Assembly (NCBI GenBank): GCA_017624675.1
Contig: JAGAMO010000020.1
Location: 62,001 to 126,000 of the forward strand
Length of the DNA: 64,000 nt
Origin: Clostridia bacterium
GTDB taxonomy: Bacteria > Bacillota > Clostridia > Oscillospirales > Acutalibacteraceae
Reading direction: 5' to 3'
Of the stretch, positions 52,462 to 62,114 are shown piece after piece. Below the pieces are notes generated by a model, which saw nothing but the letters and a program-made list of their open reading frames with translations, had not been told where the DNA came from and ran no database searches. How positions within the stretch are numbered: position 1 is the stretch's first letter; each line of letters begins with the position of its first letter. Made by a program: the position numbers and the translations under genes.

Positions 52462-53268
52462 ATGTCAAATAACCGTCCAATAGGTGTTTTTGATTCGGGT
52501 TTAGGCGGATTAACGGTTGTTAAAGAACTTAATAAATTGCTTCCCTTTGAGGATATTGTCTATTTTGGAGATACGGGTCGTGTTCCTTACGGAAACAGGA
52601 GTATTGATACAATAAAAAGATATGCTGCAGAGGATGAGAATTTCCTTTTGAGTCAAGATGTTAAGGCAATTATTGCCGCTTGTGGAACGGTCTCATCGGT
52701 GGCGACTGATGTTTCGAAAAAGCTTCCGATACCTTTTTTTGAGGTTGTGTCCCACGCATCAAAAATGGCTTGTGAAACAACCGTCAACAAAAAGATTGGT
52801 GTTATAGGAACATCCGCCACCATAAAAAGCGGAAAGCATAAAGAGTATATTTTAAAATTTTTGCCCCATGCTGAAATTGTTTGTCAGAGTTGTCCGCTTT
52901 TTGTTCCCTTGGTTGAAGAAGGGTGGTATTCTGCTGACGATATTGTTGTTGAGGAAACCATTAAACGCTATTTGGAACCCATGATAAAAGCAGGGGTTGA
53001 CACTTTGATTTTGGGTTGCACCCATTATCCCGTGCTTGAAGATGCTATTTCAAAGGTCTTGGGAGATGGTGTTAAGCTTATCAATGCAGGTACTGCCACT
53101 GCAAAAGCTGTTTTAGAGTTTTTAGAAAAAGAGGATATGCTTAAAGGCGAAGGTCAAGGTAACATAGATTTCTTTGTGAGCGATAAGGCCGATTCTTTCA
53201 GACATCAGGCGTCAATTCTTTTAGGCAGAGAAATTGATGATAGTAAGGTGAAAACAGTAAGCTTATGA
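52462..53268 (+). CDS. murI: Glutamate racemase
   Basis: A 268-residue cofactor-independent racemase that makes D-glutamate for peptidoglycan. The start IGVFDSGLGGLTVVKELNKL, the first catalytic Cys in IIAACGTVSS (normally CNTAS; here the Asn is Gly) and the second in LILGCTHYPVLED are present. The C-G-T variant at the first site is unusual but keeps the Cys and Thr. ATG 52462 follows AGGGGTGAG. The stop overlaps the DUF1934 start (ATGA). Confidence 0.93.
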   Translation: MSNNRPIGVFDSGLGGLTVVKELNKLLPFEDIVYFGDTGRVPYGNRSIDTIKRYAAEDENFLLSQDVKAIIAACGTVSSVATDVSKKLPIPFFEVVSHASKMACETTVNKKIGVIGTSATIKSGKHKEYILKFLPHAEIVCQSCPLFVPLVEEGWYSADDIVVEETIKRYLEPMIKAGVDTLILGCTHYPVLEDAISKVLGDGVKLINAGTATAKAVLEFLEKEDMLKGEGQGNIDFFVSDKADSFRHQASILLGREIDDSKVKTVSL

Positions 53269-53687
53269 TAAAGGATGTTATAATCACAGTCAAAAGCGTT
53301 CAGGCAATTGATTCTGATGCCGATTCGGTAGAACTTACAACCGAAGGTGAATTTGGTGTAAAAGACGGAAAATACTTTTTGTCTTATGAAGAGGGTCAGT
53401 TAATGGATTCTGCCTCGGTTAAGACAAAAATGTTTATAAATTCTCAAAAATCAATTGTGTTGACCCGAAGCGGTGACATAAACAGCAGAATGGAAATAGA
53501 AGAAAACATTAGAAATAATTGCTTTTATTCCACACCTATTGGTGAATTGAGTTTAGGTATCCACGGTGAAAAGGTTAATGTCGATTTGAATGAGAACGGT
53601 GGAAAAATTAAATTGGTTTATACTATTGATTCCGATTTAAAGCTTGTCAGCCGAAATGAAGTAGAAATTACAGTTAAAGAGGTATAA
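53265..53687 (+). CDS. DUF1934 domain protein
   Basis: A 140-residue small beta-barrel protein (calycin-like) of the DUF1934/YwiB family: IKDVIITVKSVQAIDSDADS at the start and IGELSLGIHGEKVNVDLNEN, then a conserved LVYTIDSDLKLVSRNEVEITV ending in two parts. In B. subtilis and clostridia this gene precedes argS, as here. Its function is not established. It overlaps murI by four bases and ends 2 bases before argS. Confidence 0.85.
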   Translation: MIKDVIITVKSVQAIDSDADSVELTTEGEFGVKDGKYFLSYEEGQLMDSASVKTKMFINSQKSIVLTRSGDINSRMEIEENIRNNCFYSTPIGELSLGIHGEKVNVDLNENGGKIKLVYTIDSDLKLVSRNEVEITVKEV

Positions 53688-53689
53688 AA

Positions 53690-55378
53690 ATGTCAGTAAT
53701 TGTAGATGCGTCAAAAGAACAAATCAAAAATATTATAGTAGCATCGGCTAAGTTGGCTATAGAAAAGGGTGAATTGCCTGAGGCCGAGCTTACCGATTTT
53801 ACAATAGAAATTCCCGCCAACCGTGACCACGGTGATTACGCCGTAAATGCGGCAATGGTTTGGGCAAGGGCTTTTAGAAAAGCACCAAGACAAATTGCGG
53901 AAATTTTGGTTAATAATTTAAATACTGAGAACACCTATGTTAAGTCTTGTGAAATTGCGGGTCCGGGATTTATCAATTTCTTTTTAGAGGACACTTATTA
54001 TGCTGACATTGTAAAAGATGTTATCGAAAAGAAAGAAAATTACGGCAAAAGCAATTTTGGTGACGGCAAAAAGGTTTTGGTTGAGTTTGTTTCTGCCAAC
54101 CCCACAGGACCTATGCATATCGGTAACGCCAGAGGCGGCGCTTTGGGTGACTGCTTGGCGGCTGTTTTAGAGGCAGCAGGCTACTATACCGAGCGTGAAT
54201 TTTATATAAACGATGCGGGTAACCAAATTAACAAATTCGGTCTTTCCCTTGATTTAAGATATTTGCAGTTATATACCGAGGGTGTTGAAATGCCTGAGGA
54301 TTCATATCACGGTGAGGATATTATAAACCACGCCAAGGCTTTTGCCGAAATTCACGGTGACAGTTTTGTAGCAAAGAGCGAAGAGGCAAGACGCAAGGCG
54401 CTTGTTGAGTTTGCGTTGCCTAAGAATATTGAGGGTCTTAAAAACGACCTTGCTAAATACAGAATCACCTATAATACTTGGTTTAAGGAAAGTTCACTTC
54501 ACAACAGCGGCGAAACCGCTAAAATAATCGAGCTTTTAAAGCAGAGCGGTTACACCTATGAAACCGAGGGTGCACTTTGGTTTAAAGCAACTGAATTTGG
54601 CTGTGATAAAGACTTTGTTCTTGTTCGTGCTAACGGCGTTCCAACCTATGTTGTGCCTGATATTGCATACCATTATAACAAGCTTGTAACCCGTGGCTTT
54701 GATAAGGCAATTGATGTTTTGGGTGCTGACCATCACGGATATGTTCCACGTCTTAAGGCTGCACTCACAGCGCTTGGTGTTGATGCGGACAAGCTACATG
54801 TTGTTTTAATGCAGATGGTAAGACTTGTGCGTGACGGCGAGGTTATTAAAGCCTCTAAGCGTTCGGGCAAGGCGATAACCTTGGTAACTTTACTTGACGA
54901 AGTTCCAATTGATGCGGCAAGATTTTTCTTTAATTTGCGTGAGCCTAACAGCCATTTCGATTTTGACCTTGATTTGGCGGTTAACGAGTCTAACAGCAAC
55001 CCCGTTTACTATGTTCAATATGCTTATGCTAGAATTTGCAGTATTATAAGAAATCTTGAAAGCGAGGGTATTTCTTTAAGAGATTGTTCACAAGCTGAAC
55101 TTGTGAAACTCTCCGCCGCTGAGGAAAAGGAACTTATAATTCATATTTCAGGTCTTACAAACGAAATTATTGCTTCTGCAAAAGCATATGACCCTGCTAA
55201 AATTACCCATTATGTTGAGGATTTAGCAACCAAATTCCATAAGTTCTATTCTGCTTGTAGAGTAAAGGGCGAAGACGAAGGTCTTATGATGGCAAGACTT
55301 ACTCTTTGCAAGGCCACTGCAGTTGTTATCAAGAATGTACTCGACTTACTTAAAATCGAGGCTCCCGAAAAGATGTAG
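53690..55378 (+). CDS. argS: Arginyl-tRNA synthetase
   Basis: A 562-residue class I synthetase. It has the ArgRS N-terminal additional domain, the HIGH motif as FVSANPTGPMHIGNARG, and KMSKS-like region KASKRSGKAITL; the anticodon-binding DALR domain ends the protein (YAYARICSIIRNLE, then FYSACRVKGED). ATG 53690 follows AAAGAGG. It is third in the murI operon. Confidence 0.96.
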   Translation: MSVIVDASKEQIKNIIVASAKLAIEKGELPEAELTDFTIEIPANRDHGDYAVNAAMVWARAFRKAPRQIAEILVNNLNTENTYVKSCEIAGPGFINFFLEDTYYADIVKDVIEKKENYGKSNFGDGKKVLVEFVSANPTGPMHIGNARGGALGDCLAAVLEAAGYYTEREFYINDAGNQINKFGLSLDLRYLQLYTEGVEMPEDSYHGEDIINHAKAFAEIHGDSFVAKSEEARRKALVEFALPKNIEGLKNDLAKYRITYNTWFKESSLHNSGETAKIIELLKQSGYTYETEGALWFKATEFGCDKDFVLVRANGVPTYVVPDIAYHYNKLVTRGFDKAIDVLGADHHGYVPRLKAALTALGVDADKLHVVLMQMVRLVRDGEVIKASKRSGKAITLVTLLDEVPIDAARFFFNLREPNSHFDFDLDLAVNESNSNPVYYVQYAYARICSIIRNLESEGISLRDCSQAELVKLSAAEEKELIIHISGLTNEIIASAKAYDPAKITHYVEDLATKFHKFYSACRVKGEDEGLMMARLTLCKATAVVIKNVLDLLKIEAPEKM

Positions 55379-55390
55379 AGGATGTTGAAA

Positions 55391-56836
55391 ATGAAAAAAC
55401 CAAGCCTTAATCTTACAATGATAATGGACCTTTATGAACTCACTATGGCTAACGGTGTGTTTGGTAGTGATATGAAAGATACCATAACATATTTTGATAT
55501 GTTCTTCCGCCGTGTGCCCGATAAGGGCGGTTATGCCATTATGGCGGGACTCGAACAGCTTATCGAATATATGAATAACCTCGAATTTACCGACGAAGAT
55601 ATAGAGTATCTCACATCTTTAAATCTTTTCAGACCTGAGTTTATTGACTATTTGAGAGATTTTAAGTTTACTTGCGATGTTTGGGCTGTTCCTGAGGGTA
55701 CTGTAATTTTCCCACACGAGCCTATTGTTACTGTCAGAGGTCCTATTATGCAGGCTTTAATGGTAGAAACAATGTTGCTTGTTACCATTAACCATCAGTC
55801 CTTGATTGCCACAAAAGCAAATCGTATTGTAAGAGCGGCTGCGGGTAAACCTGTTATGGAGTTCGGCGCCCGTCGTGCTCATGGACATGGCGCATCTTAC
55901 TATGGTGCGAGAGCGGCTATAATCGGCGGTTGCACAGGTACCTCTTGTTTGCTTACCGCTAAAGATTTTGGCGTTAAAGCAAGTGGTACAATGGCACACA
56001 GCTGGGTGCAACTTTTCCCCGATGAATACACCGCTTTTAAAACTTATGCTGAGGAATATCCTGATAGTTGTATGCTTCTTGTTGACACATACAATGTTAT
56101 TAAATCGGGTATACCTAACGCTATTAAGGTGTTTGACGAGGTATTAAAGCCTTTAGGTAAACGCCCCGTTGGTGTTAGAATTGATAGCGGCGATATTACC
56201 TATATTTCCAAAAAAGCCCGTAAAATGCTTGACGATGCAGGTTATCCCGACTGTAAAATTTGTGTTTCTAACTCTTTGGACGAACATCTTATTCGTGATA
56301 TGATTTTCCAAGGCGCTCAGGTTGACAGTTACGGTGTTGGCGAACGCCTTATAACTGCTTCTAGCGAGGCAGTTTTCGGCGGTGTTTACAAGCTTTCTGC
56401 AGTTGATAAAAACGGTGAAATTATACCTAAAATTAAGATTAGCGAAAACGATGCTAAGATTACAATCCCAGGTGTTAAGATTCCGTGGCGTCTTTATGAC
56501 AGAAAAACAGGCAAAGCTATTGCCGATGTAATTACTATGGGTCACGAAAAGATTAACAGCAGTGAGCCTTATGAAATTTTTGACCCCAATCACACTTGGA
56601 AACGCAAGGTTGTAACTGATTTTGTAGCCTTAAAGCTTCAGGCTAAAATTTTCGAAAACGGCAAACAGGTTTATGATTGTCCCACAGTTAAGGAAATTTC
56701 CGACTATAGAAAACAGCAGGTTGATTCTATGTGGGATGAGGTTACAAGATTTGAAAATCCCCATACCTACTATGTTGACCTTTCGGAAGAGTTATGGCAG
56801 CTTCGTCAAGACCTTTTAAATAAACACAGCAAATAA
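55391..56836 (+). CDS. pncB: Nicotinate phosphoribosyltransferase
   Basis: A 481-residue type II phosphoribosyltransferase converting nicotinate to NaMN in NAD salvage. LTMIMDLYELTMANGVF at the start, the catalytic-His region EFGARRAHGHGASYYGARAA and RIDSGDITYISKKARKML are family signatures. A nearer ATG at 55382 is in frame, but AGAGGATG fits ATG 55391 better. It lies 12 bases after argS in the same operon. Confidence 0.93.
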   Translation: MKKPSLNLTMIMDLYELTMANGVFGSDMKDTITYFDMFFRRVPDKGGYAIMAGLEQLIEYMNNLEFTDEDIEYLTSLNLFRPEFIDYLRDFKFTCDVWAVPEGTVIFPHEPIVTVRGPIMQALMVETMLLVTINHQSLIATKANRIVRAAAGKPVMEFGARRAHGHGASYYGARAAIIGGCTGTSCLLTAKDFGVKASGTMAHSWVQLFPDEYTAFKTYAEEYPDSCMLLVDTYNVIKSGIPNAIKVFDEVLKPLGKRPVGVRIDSGDITYISKKARKMLDDAGYPDCKICVSNSLDEHLIRDMIFQGAQVDSYGVGERLITASSEAVFGGVYKLSAVDKNGEIIPKIKISENDAKITIPGVKIPWRLYDRKTGKAIADVITMGHEKINSSEPYEIFDPNHTWKRKVVTDFVALKLQAKIFENGKQVYDCPTVKEISDYRKQQVDSMWDEVTRFENPHTYYVDLSEELWQLRQDLLNKHSK

Positions 56837-56848
56837 TAGGAGTTAAAA

Positions 56849-57409
56849 ATGAAAAGAATATTAGCTTTAACATTGGCACTTATGTTTGTATTTTGTTTGA
56901 CAGGCTGTAAAGACTCAAAAACAAACAAAAAGAACAGTGTTGATATTGAATATTACGCTAAGTTAGGTCAAATGCCCGAAAATGAAATCACCTTGGGAAC
57001 AAAACCCGAAGAGGTAAAAACTATTTTGGATAAAAGGGTAAATGAGTCTGACGATTCCCACGAACACGGCGGTTACAATGTGATTGAGGGAGAAAATAAT
57101 GTTCTTATAGAGGAAGGCGCATACGATTATTACTATAAAAAAGCCGAGCCTGAAAATGGAGTAGGATATATCATTTCCTACGGCGAGGCCTTTGGTTTTA
57201 AAACAGGGGAAATTATAGTAGAAATGGAAGAAGCCTTAAAGACTTATGATGTTAAAAAAGAAAAGGCTACCGAATCAAACGCATTTTTCTTTATAGGCGA
57301 CTATAATAATGCGCAGGTTTTGAAAATCGAATTTGAGAAAAACACAGTTTTGTTCTTATTTGAAAATAATGCCCTTTGCGCAACAGCAATTTATCGAAAC
57401 GATTTTTAG
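56849..57409 (+). CDS. Lipoprotein of unknown function
   Basis: A 186-residue lipoprotein. The signal peptide ends in the lipobox LTGC after MKRILALTLALMFVFCLTGC. The mature part is acidic and rich in Tyr, Glu and Asn (YDYYYKKAEPENGVGYIISY), with no recognised domain. It lies 12 bases after pncB and 9 before lon, so it is in the operon although unrelated in function. Confidence 0.65.
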   Translation: MKRILALTLALMFVFCLTGCKDSKTNKKNSVDIEYYAKLGQMPENEITLGTKPEEVKTILDKRVNESDDSHEHGGYNVIEGENNVLIEEGAYDYYYKKAEPENGVGYIISYGEAFGFKTGEIIVEMEEALKTYDVKKEKATESNAFFFIGDYNNAQVLKIEFEKNTVLFLFENNALCATAIYRNDF

Positions 57410-57418
57410 GAGTTTTAA

Positions 57419-58753
57419 ATGTCAGAATTCAATGAAACAGCGGTAAGGTTACCGCTTTTAGCCCTTAGAGGTTTGGTGGTTTTCCCAAAAACCGTAGCCT
57501 CCTTTGATGTGGCAAGAAAAAAATCCTCCAACGCTTTAAAGGCGGCGATGGATAGAGACCAACTTTTATTTGTGGCGACTCAAAAGGACTTTTATAAAGA
57601 AGAGCCCGATGAGAAGGATTTATACGAAATTGGAACTGTTGTTAGAATAAAACAGGTTTTAAAGGTTTCGGATAATGTTATAAAGGTTTTGGTTGAAGGT
57701 CTTTACAGAGCGAAGAGACTCACCTTTAAAAACGGTACACACTATTTGGTTGCCGATGTTTTAAAGTGCGAAGAAAAGGAAATTACTAACCGCGAGGTTT
57801 ATAAAGAAAGCCTTTTAAGACGCATTAAAACCCGTTTTAAGTCTTATGCCGCAGTACTTCCTAATATTGCACCCGATGTTTTAATGACGGTTGAAAACGG
57901 CAGTGATATCGGCTTTTTGTGTGATTATATCGCATACAATGTTCCCGCACCTTTTGATGACAAACAGTATGTTTTAGAACAAACCTCGGTTTCTAAGAGA
58001 GCTAAAATTTTACTCCAGATGCTTCAAAAAGAGCGTGAAATTACCGAAATTGACCGCAAAATAAACGAAAAAACAAGAGCCGCTCTTGACGAGGCTCAAA
58101 AGCAGTATTACCTTAGAGAACAAATGAAGGTAATAAGCACCGAGCTTTATGGCGACGATTCTGCTGACGAAATTGACGAGTATTATGCTAAATTAAATAA
58201 GCTAGAGGCTGAGTCAGAAGTTAAGGACGCAATTTCCATACATATTTCTAAGCTTTCTAAAATGCCCCAAGGTTCTCACGAGGGAACGGTTGAGCGAAAT
58301 TATCTTGATATGTGTTTGGCGCTTCCTTGGAAAAAAAGCACACCTGTTTTTTCTGACCTTGTAAAGGCAGAGAAAATTTTAAACCGTGATATTTACGGTA
58401 TGCAAAAGGTAAAAGAGCGAATTTTAGAGCTTTTGTCGGTGTTTAAACTCTCGGGCGAAATTAAGGGACAAATTATTTGTCTTGTGGGTCCTCCAGGTGT
58501 TGGTAAAACCTCTATCGGCAAAACCATTGCCGAGTGTATGGGCAGAAAATTTGCCCGTATTTCCTTGGGAGGTGTTCACGACGAGGCAGAGATTAGGGGA
58601 CACAGAAAAACCTATATCGGCGCTATGCCCGGTAAGATTATAAATGCTTTGAAACAAGCGGGGTCTTCTAATCCGTTGATACTTTTGGACGAGGTTGACA
58701 AGCTTGGAAGTGACTATAAGGGAGACCCGTCTTCGGCGCTTTTAGAGGTTTAG
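57419..58753 (+). pseudogene. lon: ATP-dependent protease Lon, N-terminal part (frame broken at 58749-58753)
   Basis: Residues 1-444 of Lon: the LAN substrate domain ([20 protein letters not shown]), the coiled-coil and helical arm, and the AAA+ domain with Walker [14 protein letters not shown] and Walker [11 protein letters not shown]. The frame stops at TAG 58751-58753 in LLEV, exactly where other Lon proteins continue LLEVLDPEQN. Reading one base back (or adding one T to the three-T run 58749-58751) restores [17 protein letters not shown] in the next ORF. So one base is missing relative to a functional gene. This can be a real inactivating mutation or a sequencing/assembly error; the rest of the gene shows no decay. 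Confidence 0.85.
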
Positions 58754-59820
58754 ACCCCGAACAAAACGCAACCTTTGTGGACCACTATCTTGAAATACCC
58801 TTTGATTTAAGCAAGACACTTTTTGTGGCAACTGCAAATACTCTTGATACAATTCCCGCACCCTTGCGTGACAGAATGGAGATTATTGAACTTTCTTCTT
58901 ACACAAGAGAGGAAAAATTCAACATTGCTAAAATTCACTTAGTTCCAAAACAACTTGAACGACACGGAATTAAGAAAAGTCAGCTTAAAATTACCGACGA
59001 TGCACTTTACGGCTTAATTGATTTTTATACAAGAGAGTCGGGCGTTAGAAAGCTTGAGCGCAGTGTTGCTTCTCTTTGCCGCAAGTCTGCTAAAATATTG
59101 GCAAACGGTGAAAGGAAAAGGGTTACTGTAGGTGCTGACAGTCTCGAAAAAATGCTTGGTAAACGCAAGTATAAACCCGAAGTGATTTTGCCTCAGGACG
59201 AGGTTGGAATTATTAACGGACTTGCATGGACTTCGGTCGGCGGCGAGATTATGCAGCTTGAAATTGCCTCTATGAAGGGAACAGGCAAGACTGAACTTAC
59301 AGGCTCCCTTGGAGATGTTATGAAGGAATCTGCAAGAGCGGCAGTTAGCTTTGTTCGTGCTAATGCCGAAAAATACGGCATCGACCCCGATTTTTATAAG
59401 GAACAGGATATTCATATCCACGCTACCGAAGCGGCTGTTCCAAAGGACGGACCCTCGGCCGGTGTAACCATTACTACGGGTCTTATTTCCGCTTTGACCA
59501 ACCGCCCTGTAAGGCGTGATGTTGCTATGACGGGAGAGGTCACCATAAGAGGCAGAGTTTTGCCTATTGGCGGACTGAAAGAGAAAACCATGGCGGCATT
59601 CACAGGCGGAGTTAAAACCGTGTTTATCCCAAAAGCTAACCTTCCCGATTTGGATGAGGTTGATGCAAAGGTAAAAGAAAACATTGAGTTTGTCCCTGTT
59701 GAATATGTCGGCGAAATTATTGACAAGGCGTTACTTCCTTTAGAAAACAATTCAAAGGAAGAATGGAAAATTGGAAACGAGGTAGTGGTTTCAAGCAGTG
59801 TGAGACCTACCTTGAGGTGA
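58754..59820 (+). pseudogene. lon: Lon protease, C-terminal part in the shifted frame
   Basis: In the shifted frame the sequence continues with the AAA+ sensor/arginine-finger region (FVATANTLDTIPAPLRDRME), the small AAA+ domain and the S16 protease domain, with the catalytic Ser in PKDGPSAGVT and Lys in GGLKEKTMAAF. An ATG at 58777 could start translation but would give only the last 347 residues. With the N-terminal part the total is about 799 residues, normal for Lon. Intact motifs argue for a recent mutation or sequence error. It ends 3 bases before engB, the usual clostridial and Bacillus neighbour. Confidence 0.85.
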
Positions 59821-59823
59821 GTT

Positions 59824-60402
59824 ATGAATTTTAACAATGCAAGTTTTGAAAAAGCCTTTGGCACAGCGGAGCAACTAGATGTTTCAAATCTGCCCGAAAT
59901 TTGTTTTTCGGGCAGGTCAAATGTTGGTAAATCTTCTCTTATAAATAAGGTTTTAAACCGCAAATCCATTGCCCGCGTAAGCTCAAAACCCGGCAAAACG
60001 GTAACTATCAATTTTTATAAGGTTGATACGGTTCGTCTTGTGGATTTACCGGGTTACGGCTATGCTAAGGTGCCCTTTAGTGAGCGTACCCGTTGGTCGG
60101 ATTTGATGGAAAGTTATTTCGGCTCTGGCAGAAATATTAAGATGGTTTTTCAGCTTATTGATATGCGCCATCCCGCTACTGATTTTGATATTTCAATGCT
60201 TGAATTTTTAAGACATTACGAAATGCCTTATACAGTTGTTTTAACAAAATCAGATAAACTGAATAAAGGCGAAACCGAGGAAAGACTAAGGCTTATAAGG
60301 GAAGAATTAGGCCACTTGGGTGAAAATGTCGAAATTATTCCTTTTTCAGCAACAAAGGGCAACGGAGCCGAAAGAATAAGGGAGATTATAGAAAACATTT
60401 AA
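59824..60402 (+). CDS. engB: Ribosome biogenesis GTP-binding protein EngB/YsxC
   Basis: A 192-residue GTPase needed for 50S assembly. G1 is GRSNVGKSSLINK, G3 is LVDLPGYGYAKV, G4 is TKSDKLNKG and G5 is FSATKG. ATG 59824 lies 3 bases after lon, as in B. subtilis lonA-ysxC. It is the last gene of the murI operon, and the T-box promoter begins 5 bases after it. Confidence 0.96.
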   Translation: MNFNNASFEKAFGTAEQLDVSNLPEICFSGRSNVGKSSLINKVLNRKSIARVSSKPGKTVTINFYKVDTVRLVDLPGYGYAKVPFSERTRWSDLMESYFGSGRNIKMVFQLIDMRHPATDFDISMLEFLRHYEMPYTVVLTKSDKLNKGETEERLRLIREELGHLGENVEIIPFSATKGNGAERIREIIENI

Positions 60403-60406
60403 AAAG

Positions 60407-60435
60407 TTGACAATTTGGGTTGTCAATGCTATAAT
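60407..60435 (+). promoter_or_regulatory. Promoter of the asparagine T-box operon
   Basis: Consensus TTGACA, 17 bases, consensus TATAAT; transcription would start near 60442. Confidence 0.9.
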
Positions 60436-60441
60436 ATAGTG

Positions 60442-60702
60442 GTTAAAAAGCTAAGATAAAGACAGGCTGACGTTTTATAAGGTGCAAAGAGAGTCGCAGT
60501 TAGGTGAGAGTGCGGTCATACATAAACGGCAGTAACACTTTGGAGCTTCAAACTGAAAGGATGTTAAATCTTATTAGGGGCGACGGGTTTCGGCACGTTA
60601 AGTCGATGGTGAGTGACCGATTTTTATCGGTAATTTAGGTGGCACCGCGGATACTAGCGTTTATTCGTCCTAATGTTATTAGGATAATAAGCGCTTTTTT
60701 TA
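60442..60702 (+). promoter_or_regulatory. T-box leader, asparagine-responsive
   Basis: Stem I includes the AGAGAG-type base (around 60488-60493), and just before the CTTTGGAG box lies AAC at 60534-60536, the probable specifier codon for asparagine. The T-box sequence AGGTGGCACCGCGG is at 60637-60650; the downstream terminator stem pairs AGCG...TCCTAAT with ATTAGGA...CGCT (about 60655-60697) and is followed by seven T. Uncharged tRNA-Asn would favour the antiterminator and switch on asnS and asnA, which agrees with the genes below. Confidence 0.92.
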
Positions 60703-60722
60703 ATTTTTAAGAGGTGATTTTA

Positions 60723-62099
60723 ATGAAACATATCGATATTATCGATATCTTTGAGAAAAAGGAACTTATAGGAACAAAGGTTACTGTTTGCGGTTGGGTT
60801 AGAACCTCCCGTGACTCTAAAAATATGGCTTTTATTGAGCTTAATGACGGTACTTCTTTGAAGCATCTACAAATTGTAATTGACAAGGCAGAGCTTTCTG
60901 ATATAAGTGATTTTATGAAGCTTGGCACATCTTTAAAGGTTGAGGGAACTTTGGTTAACTCTGCCGTTGCCGAGGATTCTGTGGAAATTAATGCTGAAAA
61001 TATTGTAATGCTCGGTGAGTGTCCTCCTGAGTATCCTTTACAGAAGAAAAGACACACTTTGGAATATTTAAGGACTATCCCTCATTTGCGTGTAAGAACT
61101 AACACCTTTAATGCGGTATTCCGTGTTCGCTCGGTTGTTTCTGCCGCAGTTCACGAATTCTTCCAAAGCCGTCATTTCACATATATCCACACTCCCTTAA
61201 TCACTGCAAGTGACTGTGAGGGTGCAGGTGAGATGTTTAAGGTTACTACCATTGGTTACAGTAACGAATATAAAAACGAGGAAGACTATAACGCTGACGA
61301 TTTCTTTGGCCGTCGTGCCGCTTTGAGCGTTTCGGGTCAGCTTGAGGGCGAGGTTGCCGCTATGGCAATGGGTAAGATTTACACCTTCGGCCCCTCTTTC
61401 AGAGCTGAGAAGAGTAATACACCACGCCATGTTGCTGAATTCTGGCACGTTGAGCCTGAGGTTGCTTTTGCCGAGCTTCCCGACATTATAGAAATTGCCG
61501 AGGATATGATTAAATATATCATCAAGGCAGTGCTTACAAAATGCCCTGAAGAAATGAAGTTCTTCAATGCTCATTTTGAAAAGGGTCTTATCGAAAAGCT
61601 TGAAAATGTTATAAATAACGATTTTGCAATTATGACCTATACCGAGGCTATCGAGTTATTAAAGAAATCGGGCAAAGATTTCCAATATCCCGTTGAATGG
61701 GGCTGCGATTTGCAGACCGAACACGAAAAATATATTTCTGAAGAAATATGCAAGAAGCCTGTTTTCTTAACCGATTATCCCAAGGAAATTAAGTCTTTCT
61801 ATATGAAGCAAAATGCTGACGGCAAGACTGTTGCCGCAACCGACTTGCTTGTTCCCGGTGTGGGTGAAATCATCGGTTGCAGTGAGCGTGAGGCTGATTT
61901 AGATAAGCTTTTAGAGGCTATGGAAATTAGAGGTATGACCTTAGAGGATTACGAGCACTATATTGCTCTTCGCCGTTTCGGTTCCGTTCCCCACAGCGGA
62001 TTTGGTTTAGGTCTGGAAAGAATTATTCTTTATATCACAGGTATGCAAAATATCCGCGATGTTATTTTGTATCCCAGAACAGTGGGAAGTATCTATTAA
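60723..62099 (+). CDS. asnS: Asparaginyl-tRNA synthetase
   Basis: A 458-residue class IIb synthetase. The OB-fold anticodon-binding domain begins KVTVCGWVRTSRDSKNMAF; the class II motif 2 region is FRAEKSNTPRHVAEFWHVEPE in two adjoining parts and motif 3 is GFGLGLERIILYITG. The choice of AsnS over AspS rests on length, the ITASDCEGAGEMF block and the AAC T-box. The frame opens at a GTG (60714) inside AGAGGTG; ATG 60723 is the start. Confidence 0.96.
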   Translation: MKHIDIIDIFEKKELIGTKVTVCGWVRTSRDSKNMAFIELNDGTSLKHLQIVIDKAELSDISDFMKLGTSLKVEGTLVNSAVAEDSVEINAENIVMLGECPPEYPLQKKRHTLEYLRTIPHLRVRTNTFNAVFRVRSVVSAAVHEFFQSRHFTYIHTPLITASDCEGAGEMFKVTTIGYSNEYKNEEDYNADDFFGRRAALSVSGQLEGEVAAMAMGKIYTFGPSFRAEKSNTPRHVAEFWHVEPEVAFAELPDIIEIAEDMIKYIIKAVLTKCPEEMKFFNAHFEKGLIEKLENVINNDFAIMTYTEAIELLKKSGKDFQYPVEWGCDLQTEHEKYISEEICKKPVFLTDYPKEIKSFYMKQNADGKTVAATDLLVPGVGEIIGCSEREADLDKLLEAMEIRGMTLEDYEHYIALRRFGSVPHSGFGLGLERIILYITGMQNIRDVILYPRTVGSIY

Positions 62100-62114
62100 T
62101 CGGAGTTGATATAA

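Noticed and set aside
58749..58753. Programmed -1 frameshift in lon
   Set aside because: The site GAG GTT TAG is not a slippery heptamer and no downstream pseudoknot or upstream SD is obvious; Lon is not known to use frameshifting.
59412..60011. 199-codon ORF on the minus strand across lon and engB
   Set aside because: It is the antisense shadow of two conserved genes, has no ribosome binding site and no recognisable domain.
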